A stretch of 10,998 nt of DNA from Bacillota bacterium (GCA_030705665.1 JAUZQA010000087.1:1-10998), one strand, 5' to 3'; shown: positions 1 to 6,487, counted from the stretch's first letter. Notes: a model not told the origin generated them from the sequence alone. Made by a program: numbers and translations.

Positions 1-462
1 ATCGGCCAGATTTCGCAATTCTGCAGGCAGATTTTCATAAGCAGTGGCTGTGTTTGCCCAAACCGTATCACCGCCTGCTTCTGGTACCACCACTCCCCGT
101 AAAATCGAATATTTCGGATATGCTGCTTCAAACGTTACATCTGTATGCCATGAATTGGCCCTGCCGCCATGATCAGAATTCAGTTCTAAAATATAGTTTG
201 TGCCGTCTTTTACTGGAACAGTTGGATGAGAGACCGGATTTCCAAGCAGTCGTCCAAATGCTTCCTGTTCTTGATCATCAAGATGATTCTGCCCCCGGAA
301 GAACACAACCTTATACTTTAAGATTGCTTCATGAATGGATTTAAAAGTGTTGTCGTCAAGATCCCTGGAAAGTTTAACCCCTGATATTTCTGCCCCAATA
401 CGTCCAGCCACTGGTTTTACTACGATTTCTGCTCCTTGTTGCACTTCATTTACATTACTCAT
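1..462 (-). CDS. TauD/TfdA-family Fe(II)/2-oxoglutarate-dependent dioxygenase (sulfate ester or sulfonate dioxygenase), C-terminus cut by window edge
   Basis: This gene runs leftward off the window, so only the first 154 codons are visible. The reading frame is open from the ATG at 462 to base 1 and is preceded by an AGGGAGG ribosome site at about 471-477. The family oxidises sulfonates or alkyl sulfate esters in the cytoplasm with O2, Fe(II) and 2-oxoglutarate, giving an aldehyde plus sulfite or sulfate. Visible family features are GAEISGVKLSRDL near residue 23, KYKVVFFRGQ near 49, and the first two iron ligands in SWHTDVTF (H106, D108). AGGDTVWANT near 129 follows. The distal His and the 2-oxoglutarate-binding Arg lie beyond the edge. 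The HTDVTF surroundings recall the sulfate ester dioxygenases AtsK and Rv3406 as much as taurine dioxygenase, so the substrate is open. It is divergent from a sulfonate-type ABC operon. Family assignment is confident, substrate is not. Confidence 0.9.
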   Translation of the reverse strand, partial: MSNVNEVQQGAEIVVKPVAGRIGAEISGVKLSRDLDDNTFKSIHEAILKYKVVFFRGQNHLDDQEQEAFGRLLGNPVSHPTVPVKDGTNYILELNSDHGGRANSWHTDVTFEAAYPKYSILRGVVVPEAGGDTVWANTATAYENLPAELRNLAD

Positions 463-523
463 TTTATTGCCTCCCTGTTTTTTGTCCGCGAAAGCGGCAT
501 TGATGATAACCGATAAGACGAAA

Positions 524-552
524 GAAAGCCAGAGCATTTCGCTCTGGCTTCC
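524..552 (-). terminator. Terminator-like hairpin in the dioxygenase leader
   Basis: On the minus strand GGAAGCCAGAGC pairs with GCTCTGGCTTTC across a GAAAT loop, 12 bp with one G-U pair, followed by a pyrimidine-rich run (TTTCGTCTT). It lies inside the leader, between promoter and start codon, so it could act as an attenuator. The U tract is interrupted, so termination may be partial. In the other direction no T run follows, so it is not a rightward terminator. Confidence 0.55.
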
Positions 553-595
553 AGTTGACTGGTCAGCATTAAATTCTTTAATTCATATCGGGTTA
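549..595 (-). promoter_or_regulatory. Leader element, copy 1 (dioxygenase transcript)
   Basis: Read on the minus strand, TAACCCGATATGA (595-583) is followed after 19 nt by ACCAGTCAACTGGAA (563-549). The second part can fold as CCAG-TCAA-CTGG. The intervening 19 nt contain a small hairpin, ATTAAA-GAA-TTTAAT. The same two parts occur in the same order in the divergent leader (778-818). The CCAG hairpin shares its last bases with the base of the terminator-like stem at 524-552. The function is inferred, the similarity is seen directly. Confidence 0.45.
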
Positions 596-601
596 ATGTG
601 T

Positions 602-630
602 ATTCTAAAATGCTGTTAAAAATATGTCAA
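602..630 (-). promoter_or_regulatory. Sigma-A promoter of the dioxygenase gene
   Basis: On the minus strand TTGACA (625-630) and TAGAAT (602-607) are separated by exactly 17 bases. The -35 is perfect and the -10 matches five of six. The expected start of transcription is near 595, giving a leader of about 130 nt before the ATG at 462. Confidence 0.75.
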
Positions 631-734
631 TTCTTTTATTTAAATAAATTTTTTGGAATGATTCTTATTTGCCAATCAAAGAACCACAAGAACCCCCACA
701 CTGAAAATGTTTTTAGAATATTTTAAATTTTATG

Positions 735-763
735 TTGACGGTTAAAAACAGAACTGGTAGGAT
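735..763 (+). promoter_or_regulatory. Promoter of the ABC-monooxygenase operon
   Basis: TTGACG (735-740) and TAGGAT (758-763) are spaced by 17 bases, and TG at 755-756 gives an extended -10 (TGGTAGGAT). The -35 matches five of six and the -10 four of six. The start of transcription would be near 770. No other rightward promoter is apparent between here and the first gene. Confidence 0.55.
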
Positions 764-777
764 TAGTGAAAACCAAG

Positions 778-818
778 TAATCCAATATGATATTTATTTT
801 CCAACCGGACAACCGGAG
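778..818 (+). promoter_or_regulatory. Leader element, copy 2 (ABC-monooxygenase operon transcript)
   Basis: TAATCCAATATGA (778-790) is followed after 13 nt by ACCGGACAACCGGAG (804-818). It matches the copy in the divergent leader, with consensus TAAYCCRATATGA then ACCRGWCAACYGGAR. CCGG-ACAA-CCGG (805-816) can form a small hairpin; where the other copy has A-U in the third pair, this one has G-C, which keeps the pairing. The hairpin uses bases 811-816, which are also the 5' arm of the terminator at 811-851, so the two folds exclude each other. CAACCGGA is repeated in tandem here, which is a simpler partial explanation. Confidence 0.45.
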
Positions 819-857
819 ACTTTTCTTTTCAAAAAAGAGATGGCTCCGGTTTTTTTA
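811..857 (+). terminator. Intrinsic terminator in the leader of the ABC-monooxygenase operon
   Basis: AACCGGAG (811-818) pairs with CTCCGGTT (844-851), with further T/A pairing inside (TTTTCTTTT against AAAAAAGAG), and the stem runs straight into TTTTTTT. It lies downstream of the only visible rightward promoter and upstream of the first gene. No rightward gene precedes it, so attenuation of this operon is the natural reading. Confidence 0.7.
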
Positions 858-955
858 TTTGTTGGTGTTCTTTACTGAAAATCTTTCTTACTTTCTGTAA
901 AGGAGTTTTCAATTGGATGATTGGATTAAAGTTTAAGAGAGAGGAATGGACAGTC

Positions 956-1999
956 ATGAAGAGTTGGAAAACCAAAGTACTATTATTATTAGTTGTTTTA
1001 TCAGTGTTGATCTCGGCAGGATGCCAGGAGAAAACAACAGGAGCAAAGGCAGCAAAAGGAGATGGCGGGTATGAAACGCTGAAAATAAGATATGAGGGTT
1101 CAGCCGGTAGTGTACTTTATCCGGAGTTGGCAGAGGATTTAGGCTATCTTGGCCCGATTAAACTTGAATGGATTGGAAATCAAACAAGCGGTCCTGCCTC
1201 CATTCAAAACGCTGCGACCGGTCAAACAGATTTTGGTGGTGCTTTTAACGGAGCGATTGCCAAATTAATTGCAAGCGGTGCATCGATAAAGTCAGTTATT
1301 GGTTATTATGGCAGTGATAAGGATACATACACCGGCTATTATGTATTGAATGACAGCCCGATCAAAAGTGCCCGTGATTTAATTGGAAAAAAAGTCGGGA
1401 TGAATACAATGGGAGCACATGCCGAATTTGTATTAAAAGAATATTTAAAACGAAATGGATTAACAGATGACGAAATAAAGAAAGTCACTCTCGTCGTTCT
1501 GCCGCCGGTGAATACCGAGCAGGCACTGCGTCAGAAACAAATTGATGTGGCGGTAATGACCGGTATGCTGGGGGATCTTGCCATTCAAAGAGGCGGGGTC
1601 AAAAAGCTATTTAGTGATTATGATTTGTTTGGCTCGTTTACGGCCGGCAGCTATGTCTTTACCGAAAAATTTATCCAACAAAATCCGCATACAGTGAAAA
1701 AGTTTGTTGAGGCTACAGCAAAAGCGATTGAATGGGCACGTACACACCCACGCGAAGAAGTGATTGCCCGATATGAATCCATTATTAAGAAACGGGGACG
1801 TAAAGAAGATACAAACGCGATTCAATTTTGGAAGAGTACCGGCATAGCGGCGAAAGGGGGAATAATTCAGGAAAAGGAATTTAAAATTTGGGTTGACTGG
1901 CTGAAGAAAAACGGTGAATTCAAGGAAGGTCAAGTAAAAGTGAAGGATCTCTATACAAATGAATTTAATCCATATAAGGATGAACTAAAGAAGAAATGA
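956..1999 (+). CDS. SsuA-like substrate-binding lipoprotein of a sulfonate-type ABC transporter
   Basis: The product binds substrate outside the membrane and delivers it to the permease encoded two genes on. From the ATG at 956 it has 347 residues with a textbook lipoprotein signal: MKSWKTK, a hydrophobic run VLLLLVVLSVLIS and the lipobox SAGC with C23 as lipidation site. The mature part has the NMT1/SsuA-type fold signals: LKIRYEG near 42, GQTDFGGAFNGA near 89, ARDLIGKKVGMN near 139, and RQKQIDVAVM near 192. An upstream in-frame ATG at 917 has a better ribosome site (AAAGGAG, 899-905, 11 nt away) but would add 13 mixed-charge residues before the signal peptide. I prefer 956, served by GAGAGGA at 939-945. 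Divergence from a TauD-type gene and linkage to a DszA-family monooxygenase point to an organosulfur ligand, but the ligand cannot be read from the sequence. Confidence 0.88.
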   Translation: MKSWKTKVLLLLVVLSVLISAGCQEKTTGAKAAKGDGGYETLKIRYEGSAGSVLYPELAEDLGYLGPIKLEWIGNQTSGPASIQNAATGQTDFGGAFNGAIAKLIASGASIKSVIGYYGSDKDTYTGYYVLNDSPIKSARDLIGKKVGMNTMGAHAEFVLKEYLKRNGLTDDEIKKVTLVVLPPVNTEQALRQKQIDVAVMTGMLGDLAIQRGGVKKLFSDYDLFGSFTAGSYVFTEKFIQQNPHTVKKFVEATAKAIEWARTHPREEVIARYESIIKKRGRKEDTNAIQFWKSTGIAAKGGIIQEKEFKIWVDWLKKNGEFKEGQVKVKDLYTNEFNPYKDELKKK

Positions 2000-2008
2000 G
2001 GTGTGCAT

Positions 2009-2833
2009 ATGATAGAAAAAATTCAGTTTGAACATGTCAGCAAGGTCTTTAAAGTAAGGGATTCAGAGCAAAAGGGAGCGTTTAAGGAATTTACAGCCAT
2101 TAAAAATGTTCATTTTTCCGTAAACAGTGGAGAGTTCCTTACATTAGTAGGTCCATCAGGCTGCGGAAAATCGACTTTGCTTGATCTTTTAGGCGGGTTA
2201 ACAAGACCAACTTCAGGAAGAATTCTAATGGATGGAAAACCAATTGAGGGCCCCGGTTTAGACCGGGGGATTGTCTTCCAGCAGTATGCGTTATTGCCGT
2301 GGAAAACTGCGAAAGGAAATATTGAATTTGGCTTAGAGTCAAAAGGTGTCCCTAAAAAAGAGCGAGCTGAAATTTCGCAATACTTCTTGTCACTCGTGGG
2401 ATTATCTGGTTCCGCCGATCGTTTTCCGCACGAACTATCAGGCGGAATGAAGCAGCGTGTGGCCATTGCCCGGAGTTTGGCGTTTGATCCGGAGGTTTTG
2501 TTAATGGATGAACCGTTCGCAGCCCTGGATGCGCAAACGCGGGAAACGTTGCAAACCGAATTGCTTCGAATCTGGGAGCAGACAAAAAAAACGATTGTAT
2601 TCATTACCCATGGGATTGATGAAGCGGTGTATTTAGGACAGCGTGTGGCAGTCATGACTTCCCGTCCGGGAACAATCAAACAAATAATTGATAATCCGCT
2701 TCATTCCACTAGCCAGGAAGATGATTTACGTTCAACAACAGAGTTTGCCCTCGCCCGCCGCCAAATCTGGGATTTGCTGCGTGAAGAAGTAAGCAAAGCG
2801 CAAACCATTGAGAAAAGGGGTCTACCAGCTTAA
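2009..2833 (+). CDS. SsuB-like ATP-binding protein of the sulfonate-type ABC transporter
   Basis: This is the cytoplasmic ATPase that drives the importer. The 274-residue product carries Walker [10 protein letters not shown] (48-56), Q-loop FQQ (90-92) followed by LLPW, signature LSGGMKQR (143-150), Walker B VLLMDEP (163-169), D-loop ALD (172-174) and switch His H201. All are intact. LLPW after the Q-loop and MTSRPGTI in the C-terminal part are common in the nitrate/sulfonate/taurine branch. The frame opens earlier with GTG at 2003, but that codon lies inside the ribosome site GAGGTG (1998-2003), so ATG 2009 is the likely start, 5 nt downstream. The ribosome site overlaps the stop codon of the binding-protein gene, which suggests translational coupling. 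Confidence 0.92.
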   Translation: MIEKIQFEHVSKVFKVRDSEQKGAFKEFTAIKNVHFSVNSGEFLTLVGPSGCGKSTLLDLLGGLTRPTSGRILMDGKPIEGPGLDRGIVFQQYALLPWKTAKGNIEFGLESKGVPKKERAEISQYFLSLVGLSGSADRFPHELSGGMKQRVAIARSLAFDPEVLLMDEPFAALDAQTRETLQTELLRIWEQTKKTIVFITHGIDEAVYLGQRVAVMTSRPGTIKQIIDNPLHSTSQEDDLRSTTEFALARRQIWDLLREEVSKAQTIEKRGLPA

Positions 2834-2857
2834 AAATTTAACTAAGAGGTGATAAAA

Positions 2858-3688
2858 ATGGCTAGTTTTGGTAAATCCATTACAGCTCCAATGCAACCAT
2901 CACAACGCATTCTTTTTTCTTTTCATTGGGTGAAAAAGTTTGTAAAACAATCGATTATCATTTTGTTTTTACTCGGCCTTTGGGAGATTGCTCCGCGAAT
3001 TGGATTAGTGGATCCTACCTTCTTTCCGCCTTTTTCAAAAGTTGCAGAGAGCTTGTGGGGATTAGTCATTTCAGGTGACCTGTTTGCCCACTTTAAGGCA
3101 AGTATTCTTCGTTCGCTTTTGGGATTCGGGCTGGCCATTCTCATCGCGATTCCTTTAGGGCTTGTGATTGGCTGGTACCCGCTGGCAAATGAATTGTTAA
3201 ACCCTGTATTGGAGTTGTTTCGTAATACAGCTGCCTTAGCGTTATTACCGGTCTTCATTTTGCTGCTGGGGATTGGTGAAACCTCTAAAGTTTCGATCGT
3301 CTTGTTTGCCTGCACGTTTCCGATTTTGTTAAATACGATTAATGCTGTTCGCAATGTTGATCCGCTGCTGATTAAATCAGCTAAATCAATGGGGCTTCCC
3401 CCTTACAAATTGTTTTATAAAGTGATTTTGCCCGCTTCAATTCCGACTATTTTTACCGGTATACGCATGTCAGGATCAGCTTCGATTCTTGTGTTGATTG
3501 CTGCTGAAATGGTTGGAGCGAAGGAAGGCTTGGGTTATCTGATTACTTATTCGCAGCAGAACTTCCAAATTCCGCAAATGTATGCAGGCATTATTACCAT
3601 TTCCCTGCTTGGTGTGGTTATAAATTATCTGTTAGTGTCCTTAGAAAAGAAATTTTCGAGCTGGAAAACCAATTCTAACGAACAATAA
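2858..3688 (+). CDS. SsuC-like permease of the sulfonate-type ABC transporter
   Basis: This is the membrane-spanning subunit, 276 residues. Hydrophobic segments lie near residues 32-50, 84-106, 125-140, 143-162, 207-221 and 242-262, consistent with the six-helix BPD_transp_1 fold. The cytoplasmic EAA loop that contacts the ATPase is visible at about 172-199 (IKSAKSMGLPPYKLFYKVIL, then PASIP). The frame opens at GTG 2849, but that codon is part of the ribosome site AGAGGTGA (2845-2852), so ATG 2858 is the start. It lies 24 nt after the ATPase gene and 19 nt before the monooxygenase gene, in one operon. Confidence 0.92.
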   Translation: MASFGKSITAPMQPSQRILFSFHWVKKFVKQSIIILFLLGLWEIAPRIGLVDPTFFPPFSKVAESLWGLVISGDLFAHFKASILRSLLGFGLAILIAIPLGLVIGWYPLANELLNPVLELFRNTAALALLPVFILLLGIGETSKVSIVLFACTFPILLNTINAVRNVDPLLIKSAKSMGLPPYKLFYKVILPASIPTIFTGIRMSGSASILVLIAAEMVGAKEGLGYLITYSQQNFQIPQMYAGIITISLLGVVINYLLVSLEKKFSSWKTNSNEQ

Positions 3689-3707
3689 AAGAAAGAAGGA
3701 ATGTAAC

Positions 3708-5063
3708 ATGACAAAAAGTAAAAGAGAAATGAAATTAGGTGCATTTTTTATGATCCCTGGACATCACATCGCTGCATGGCGGCATCCAAAAGCAGAAGCC
3801 AGTCAAATTATGAATTTTGATTTTATCAAAAGGCTTGCCCAAACTGCAGAGCGTGGGAAGTTTGACATGGTTTTTCTTGCTGACGGATATGCAGTGAGAG
3901 GGAAAAATGAAAAGGTGCTGGGCCAGACCGTCAGTACTCTTTTTGAACCTTTTACCCTTTTGTCTGCCCTTTCTTCAGTTACGAAGCATATCGGTTTTGT
4001 CGGAACGGTATCCACGACCTTTAATGATCCGTTTAATGTCGCACGTCGGTTTGCGTCTCTTGATCATTTAAGCGGCGGCCGTGCTGGCTGGAATGTTGTC
4101 ACATCTAGCACGGACACAGAAGCACGAAATTTTAATTTAGAAAAGCAGCTCCTCCATGAAAAACGGTATGAGCGGGCTGAAGAGTTTGTTGATGTGGTGA
4201 CAAAGCTTTGGGACAGCTGGGAAGATGATGCCATTATAATTGACAAAGAATCCGCCCAATATGCAGATGCAGGAAAAATCCATGCAATTAATCATAAAGG
4301 AGAATGGTTTTCTGTTTCTGGACCGCTAAATATTTCCCGTCCTGTCCAGGGCCATCCTGTTGTCGTTCAGGCCGGTTCTTCGGAAGCGGGAAAAGAGCTT
4401 GCGGCCCGTACAGCCGAGGTGATTTTTACAGCCTGGCAAACACTTGAAGAAGCGCAAGCCTTTTATGCGGATGTAAAAGGAAGAATGGCGAAATATGGCC
4501 GTTCACCAGAAGAGCTAAAAATCATGCCAGGCGTCTTCCCTGTCATTGGCAGAACGGAAGAAGAAGCGGAGCAGAATAAAAAGTTACTGGAGGAGCTTAT
4601 TCCTGAAGAAGCGGGTGTATCCTTATTGTCCGGTCAGTTAAGTGTTGATTTATCAGGTTATCCGGTCGATGGTCCTTTACCGGATTTACCTGAACTGGAA
4701 CAAATAAATGGAGGGAAAAGCCGCTTTAAGTTGGTCAAGGATCTTGCCGAGCGGGAAAAATTAACGATTCGCCAGCTCTATCAACGGATAGCTGGGGCCC
4801 GCGGACATCGGGAGATCAAGGGTACACCTGAGCATATTGCGGATCAAATGCAGGAATGGTTTGAAAACGGGGCAGCAGATGGGTTCAATGTTATGCCCCC
4901 TTATTTACCAGGAGGCCTTGAGGATTTTGTGAATTCGGTTATCCCGGTCTTGCAGCAGCGCGGTTTGTTCCGTACAGAATATACCGGTAGCACATTACGG
5001 GAGAATTTAGGATTAAAGCGGCCGGAAAATACACTGGTTGAACCCGTAAAAGAAACCATTTAA
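3708..5063 (+). CDS. DszA/NtaA-family FMNH2-dependent monooxygenase (LLM class)
   Basis: The product is a 451-residue cytoplasmic flavin monooxygenase of the nitrilotriacetate / dibenzothiophene-sulfone / dimethylsulfide monooxygenase family, at the usual family length. Members use reduced FMN from a separate reductase and O2 to cleave C-S or C-N bonds. Family blocks are visible in order: MKLGAFF near 8, HHIAAWRHP near 19, FDMVFLADG near 52, LDHLSGGRAGWNVVTS at 118-133, VVVQAGSSEAGKELAARTAE near 218, and DGFNVMPPYLPGGLEDF near 391. The ribosome site AGAAGGA (3694-3700) is 7 nt from the ATG. It is the last gene of the transporter operon, so it probably acts on what the transporter imports and supplies sulfur. 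It is not SsuD itself, which is shorter and of another subfamily. No flavin reductase is in the window. The exact substrate is unknown. Confidence 0.9.
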   Translation: MTKSKREMKLGAFFMIPGHHIAAWRHPKAEASQIMNFDFIKRLAQTAERGKFDMVFLADGYAVRGKNEKVLGQTVSTLFEPFTLLSALSSVTKHIGFVGTVSTTFNDPFNVARRFASLDHLSGGRAGWNVVTSSTDTEARNFNLEKQLLHEKRYERAEEFVDVVTKLWDSWEDDAIIIDKESAQYADAGKIHAINHKGEWFSVSGPLNISRPVQGHPVVVQAGSSEAGKELAARTAEVIFTAWQTLEEAQAFYADVKGRMAKYGRSPEELKIMPGVFPVIGRTEEEAEQNKKLLEELIPEEAGVSLLSGQLSVDLSGYPVDGPLPDLPELEQINGGKSRFKLVKDLAEREKLTIRQLYQRIAGARGHREIKGTPEHIADQMQEWFENGAADGFNVMPPYLPGGLEDFVNSVIPVLQQRGLFRTEYTGSTLRENLGLKRPENTLVEPVKETI

Positions 5064-5089
5064 CAAACGTTAACATGAATGGAATTGGT

Positions 5090-5128
5090 ACGTAAAAACG
5101 CCTGAATATCCAGGTGTTTTTGCGTTTT
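5090..5128 (+). terminator. Terminator of the ABC-monooxygenase operon
   Basis: ACGTAAAAACGCCTG (5090-5104) pairs with CAGGTGTTTTTGCGT (5111-5125) around a 6-nt loop AATATC. The stem is 15 bp with two G-U pairs and is followed by TTT. It begins 26 nt after the monooxygenase stop codon. Confidence 0.85.
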
Positions 5129-5287
5129 AGACTGAATCATTATTTAACTCATTAATCTTTTCATACTTCCTTTACTTTCAAAACTCATTTAGTCTATTTT
5201 TGGTAAAACAAAAATATTGATTTATACACTGGTTTAAAATATCTTTAATTAAATGATTTTGTTTAACATCACGTGAACATCTACCGT

Positions 5288-5315
5288 TTGACTAAAAATA
5301 GATGATTTTTAGTAT
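5288..5315 (+). promoter_or_regulatory. Possible promoter overlapping a 9-bp inverted repeat
   Basis: ACTAAAAAT (5291-5299) and ATTTTTAGT (5305-5313) form a perfect 9-bp inverted repeat with a 5-nt centre. TTGACT (5288-5293) and TAGTAT (5310-5315), spaced by 16, could be a weak promoter whose spacer is the repeat. That would fit a repressor site. It lies about 280 bases upstream of yugP, and no terminator is evident between. The promoter call is tentative; the repeat itself is certain. Confidence 0.3.
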
Positions 5316-5352
5316 TCTAAGTTACCTAATGTAACACTTACAACTCTATAAG

Positions 5353-5366
5353 GTTGACATGTCAAC
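5353..5366. repeat. Perfect 14-bp palindrome GTTGACATGTCAAC
   Basis: The sequence equals its own reverse complement over 14 bases. It contains TTGACA, but no good -10 box lies 16-18 bases downstream; TTTAAA at spacing 19 is the nearest. A dimeric regulator site is the likelier meaning. The regulator is unknown. Confidence 0.5.
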
Positions 5367-5598
5367 AATTTTTTCTCTTTTAAATAGTTCTTATCCATTT
5401 AATTAAAAAAATCATCAGAACTAAATAAATATAAACAAGAGAATCTAAAATTAAAGTTTGAATTTAAAAAAATTAAAAATAATAATATTGTTCAGTTTGG
5501 AGAGCGTAAGAATGGATAATTGCCATTAACATATTATAAAATGTGAATATATCATGGTAACAATACCACCATTATGTTTTTTTAAAGGAGTTTGTTTC

Positions 5599-6279
5599 AT
5601 GGGTTACATTTTTTATTTTATTTTAATTATGGTCGGTCCGTTGTTAGTCCAGATGTACTTGAGAAGCACATATTCAAAATATTTAAGAGTTCCAGCTTCT
5701 TCAGGTTTAACCGGGGCGGAGGCTGCACGAAGAATATTAAATGAGAATGGTCTTTACGACGTTAGAGTTGAAGAAGTGGGGGGAAGTTTATCGGACCACT
5801 ATGATCCAAGTTCAAGAACTGTTAGGTTATCCAGTGCAAACTATCATGGTACATCCATTGCATCAATCTCTGTAGCAAATCATGAGGTTGGACATTGCCT
5901 CCAGCATAAAAACGGATACTTACCTTTAAATATAAGACATGCATTAGTACCTGTAGCTAACATAGGCTCCAACTTTTCGTTTATTTTGATTTTTATAGGA
6001 TTAATTCTTTCATCGGCAAATTTATTATTACTTGGAATTATTGCAATGGCAGCAGCCGTACTTTTTCAAGTTGTAACACTTCCCGTTGAATTTAATGCAA
6101 GTTCAAGAGCATTAAAAGTTATGGTTAATTCCGAATTAATTAGAAACGACGAAAGATATGAAGCAAAAAGGGTTTTAAATGCTGCAGCATTAACTTATGT
6201 AGCTGCCACTGCTGTGGCAGTAGCAGAATTGCTTCGTTTTGTTCTTATGTTTATTGGGATGAGAAATGACAGAGATTAA
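5599..6279 (+). CDS. yugP: YugP-family membrane zinc metallopeptidase
   Basis: The 226-residue product matches the YugP / Zn_peptidase_2 family in length and layout. An N-terminal membrane segment (residues 3-20) is followed by a soluble part with TGAEAARRILNENG (38-51) and DHYDPSSRTVRLS (66-78). The zinc-protease motif HEVGH is at 95-99, the following LQH is at 101-103, and two or three membrane segments follow (about 125-160 and 199-220). E164 in LPVEFNASSRA is a likely third zinc ligand. ATG 5599 has AAAGGAG at 5584-5590, 8 nt away; a longer frame from 5554 has no ribosome site and would put charged-free extra sequence before the signal-anchor. The family is widespread in Firmicutes but its substrate is not established to my knowledge. 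It stands alone between two terminators, so it is probably monocistronic. Confidence 0.92.
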   Translation: MGYIFYFILIMVGPLLVQMYLRSTYSKYLRVPASSGLTGAEAARRILNENGLYDVRVEEVGGSLSDHYDPSSRTVRLSSANYHGTSIASISVANHEVGHCLQHKNGYLPLNIRHALVPVANIGSNFSFILIFIGLILSSANLLLLGIIAMAAAVLFQVVTLPVEFNASSRALKVMVNSELIRNDERYEAKRVLNAAALTYVAATAVAVAELLRFVLMFIGMRNDRD

Positions 6280-6295
6280 AAATTAAATGTCATTG

Positions 6296-6333
6296 AAAAA
6301 ATAAGACCCAGTTTTCTGGATCTTATTTTTTAT
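6296..6333 (+). terminator. Terminator downstream of yugP
   Basis: AAAAAATAAGACCCAG (6296-6311) pairs with CTGGATCTTATTTTTT (6316-6331) around a TTTT loop, 16 positions with one mismatch. It begins 17 nt after the stop codon. The A run on the left would give a U tail in the other direction too, so it may work both ways. Confidence 0.85.
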
Positions 6334-6478
6334 TGCTTCCAATTAACCCTCAAACTTATCCTTCCGATTGACACTTATAGTATAATTTAAAAACTTTTAT
6401 ACTGATTTTGAAGTTTTCCCTTTGATGGATTACGTTGCTTCTTGAGTAACTATAGAATAAAGTTTGTTAATATAGTTG

Positions 6479-6487
6479 TGATATAAT
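6479..6487 (+). promoter_or_regulatory. Possible extended -10 promoter
   Basis: TGATATAAT is a perfect extended -10 box. No -35 match lies 16-18 bases upstream. It faces the terminator at 6852-6875 with no gene between, so it could drive a short untranslated transcript. In an AT-rich spacer such a match also arises by chance. Confidence 0.25.

Larger units (their letters stand above)
463..955. other. Divergent regulatory spacer between the dioxygenase and the ABC-monooxygenase operon
   Basis: About 490 bases without a convincing gene. It holds two outward-facing sigma-A promoters (602-630 leftward, 735-763 rightward), a leader of roughly 130-190 nt for each transcript, a terminator-like hairpin in each leader, and two copies of a short two-part motif ahead of those hairpins. 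A perfect 14-bp AT palindrome, TTTATTTAAATAAA, sits at 635-648, four bases upstream of the leftward -35 box. The stretch 664-715 shows nothing I can name. Confidence 0.7.
5129..5598. other. AT-rich spacer upstream of yugP
   Basis: About 470 bases with no supported gene on either strand. It holds two clean inverted repeats (5291-5313 and 5353-5366, listed separately), a five-base inverted repeat GTTAC-CTAAT-GTAAC at 5321-5335, and several A/T runs at 5400-5490. A -10-like GATAAT at 5515-5520 lies 78 bases before the yugP start but has no matching -35 at normal spacing. The yugP promoter therefore stays undecided. Confidence 0.5.

Noticed and set aside
462..502. Thirteen-codon upstream frame on the minus strand ending in ATGA overlap with the dioxygenase start
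   Set aside because: It has no ribosome site and no Cys, Met or other telling codon run. A short open frame of this size is expected by chance.
54..619. Plus-strand open frames of about 95 codons over the dioxygenase gene
   Set aside because: The minus strand carries a clear TauD-family protein with the HxD motif over 1-462, so these are shadows; they lack ribosome sites.
778..857. S-box (SAM-I) riboswitch in the operon leaders, suggested by CCCGAT...GAA and CAACCGG words
   Set aside because: The hallmark upstream GGAGGGACTGG helix region is missing, and the leaders upstream of the match are too short to hold P1 and P2. The CGGCAACC core is not exact either.
787..900. Frame of 37 codons running through the leader terminator on the plus strand
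   Set aside because: No ribosome site precedes its ATG, and the T-rich terminator tail explains its Phe-rich product.
6368..6386. TTGACA close to TATAAT downstream of yugP as a promoter
   Set aside because: The two boxes are only 7 bases apart, far too close for sigma-A.
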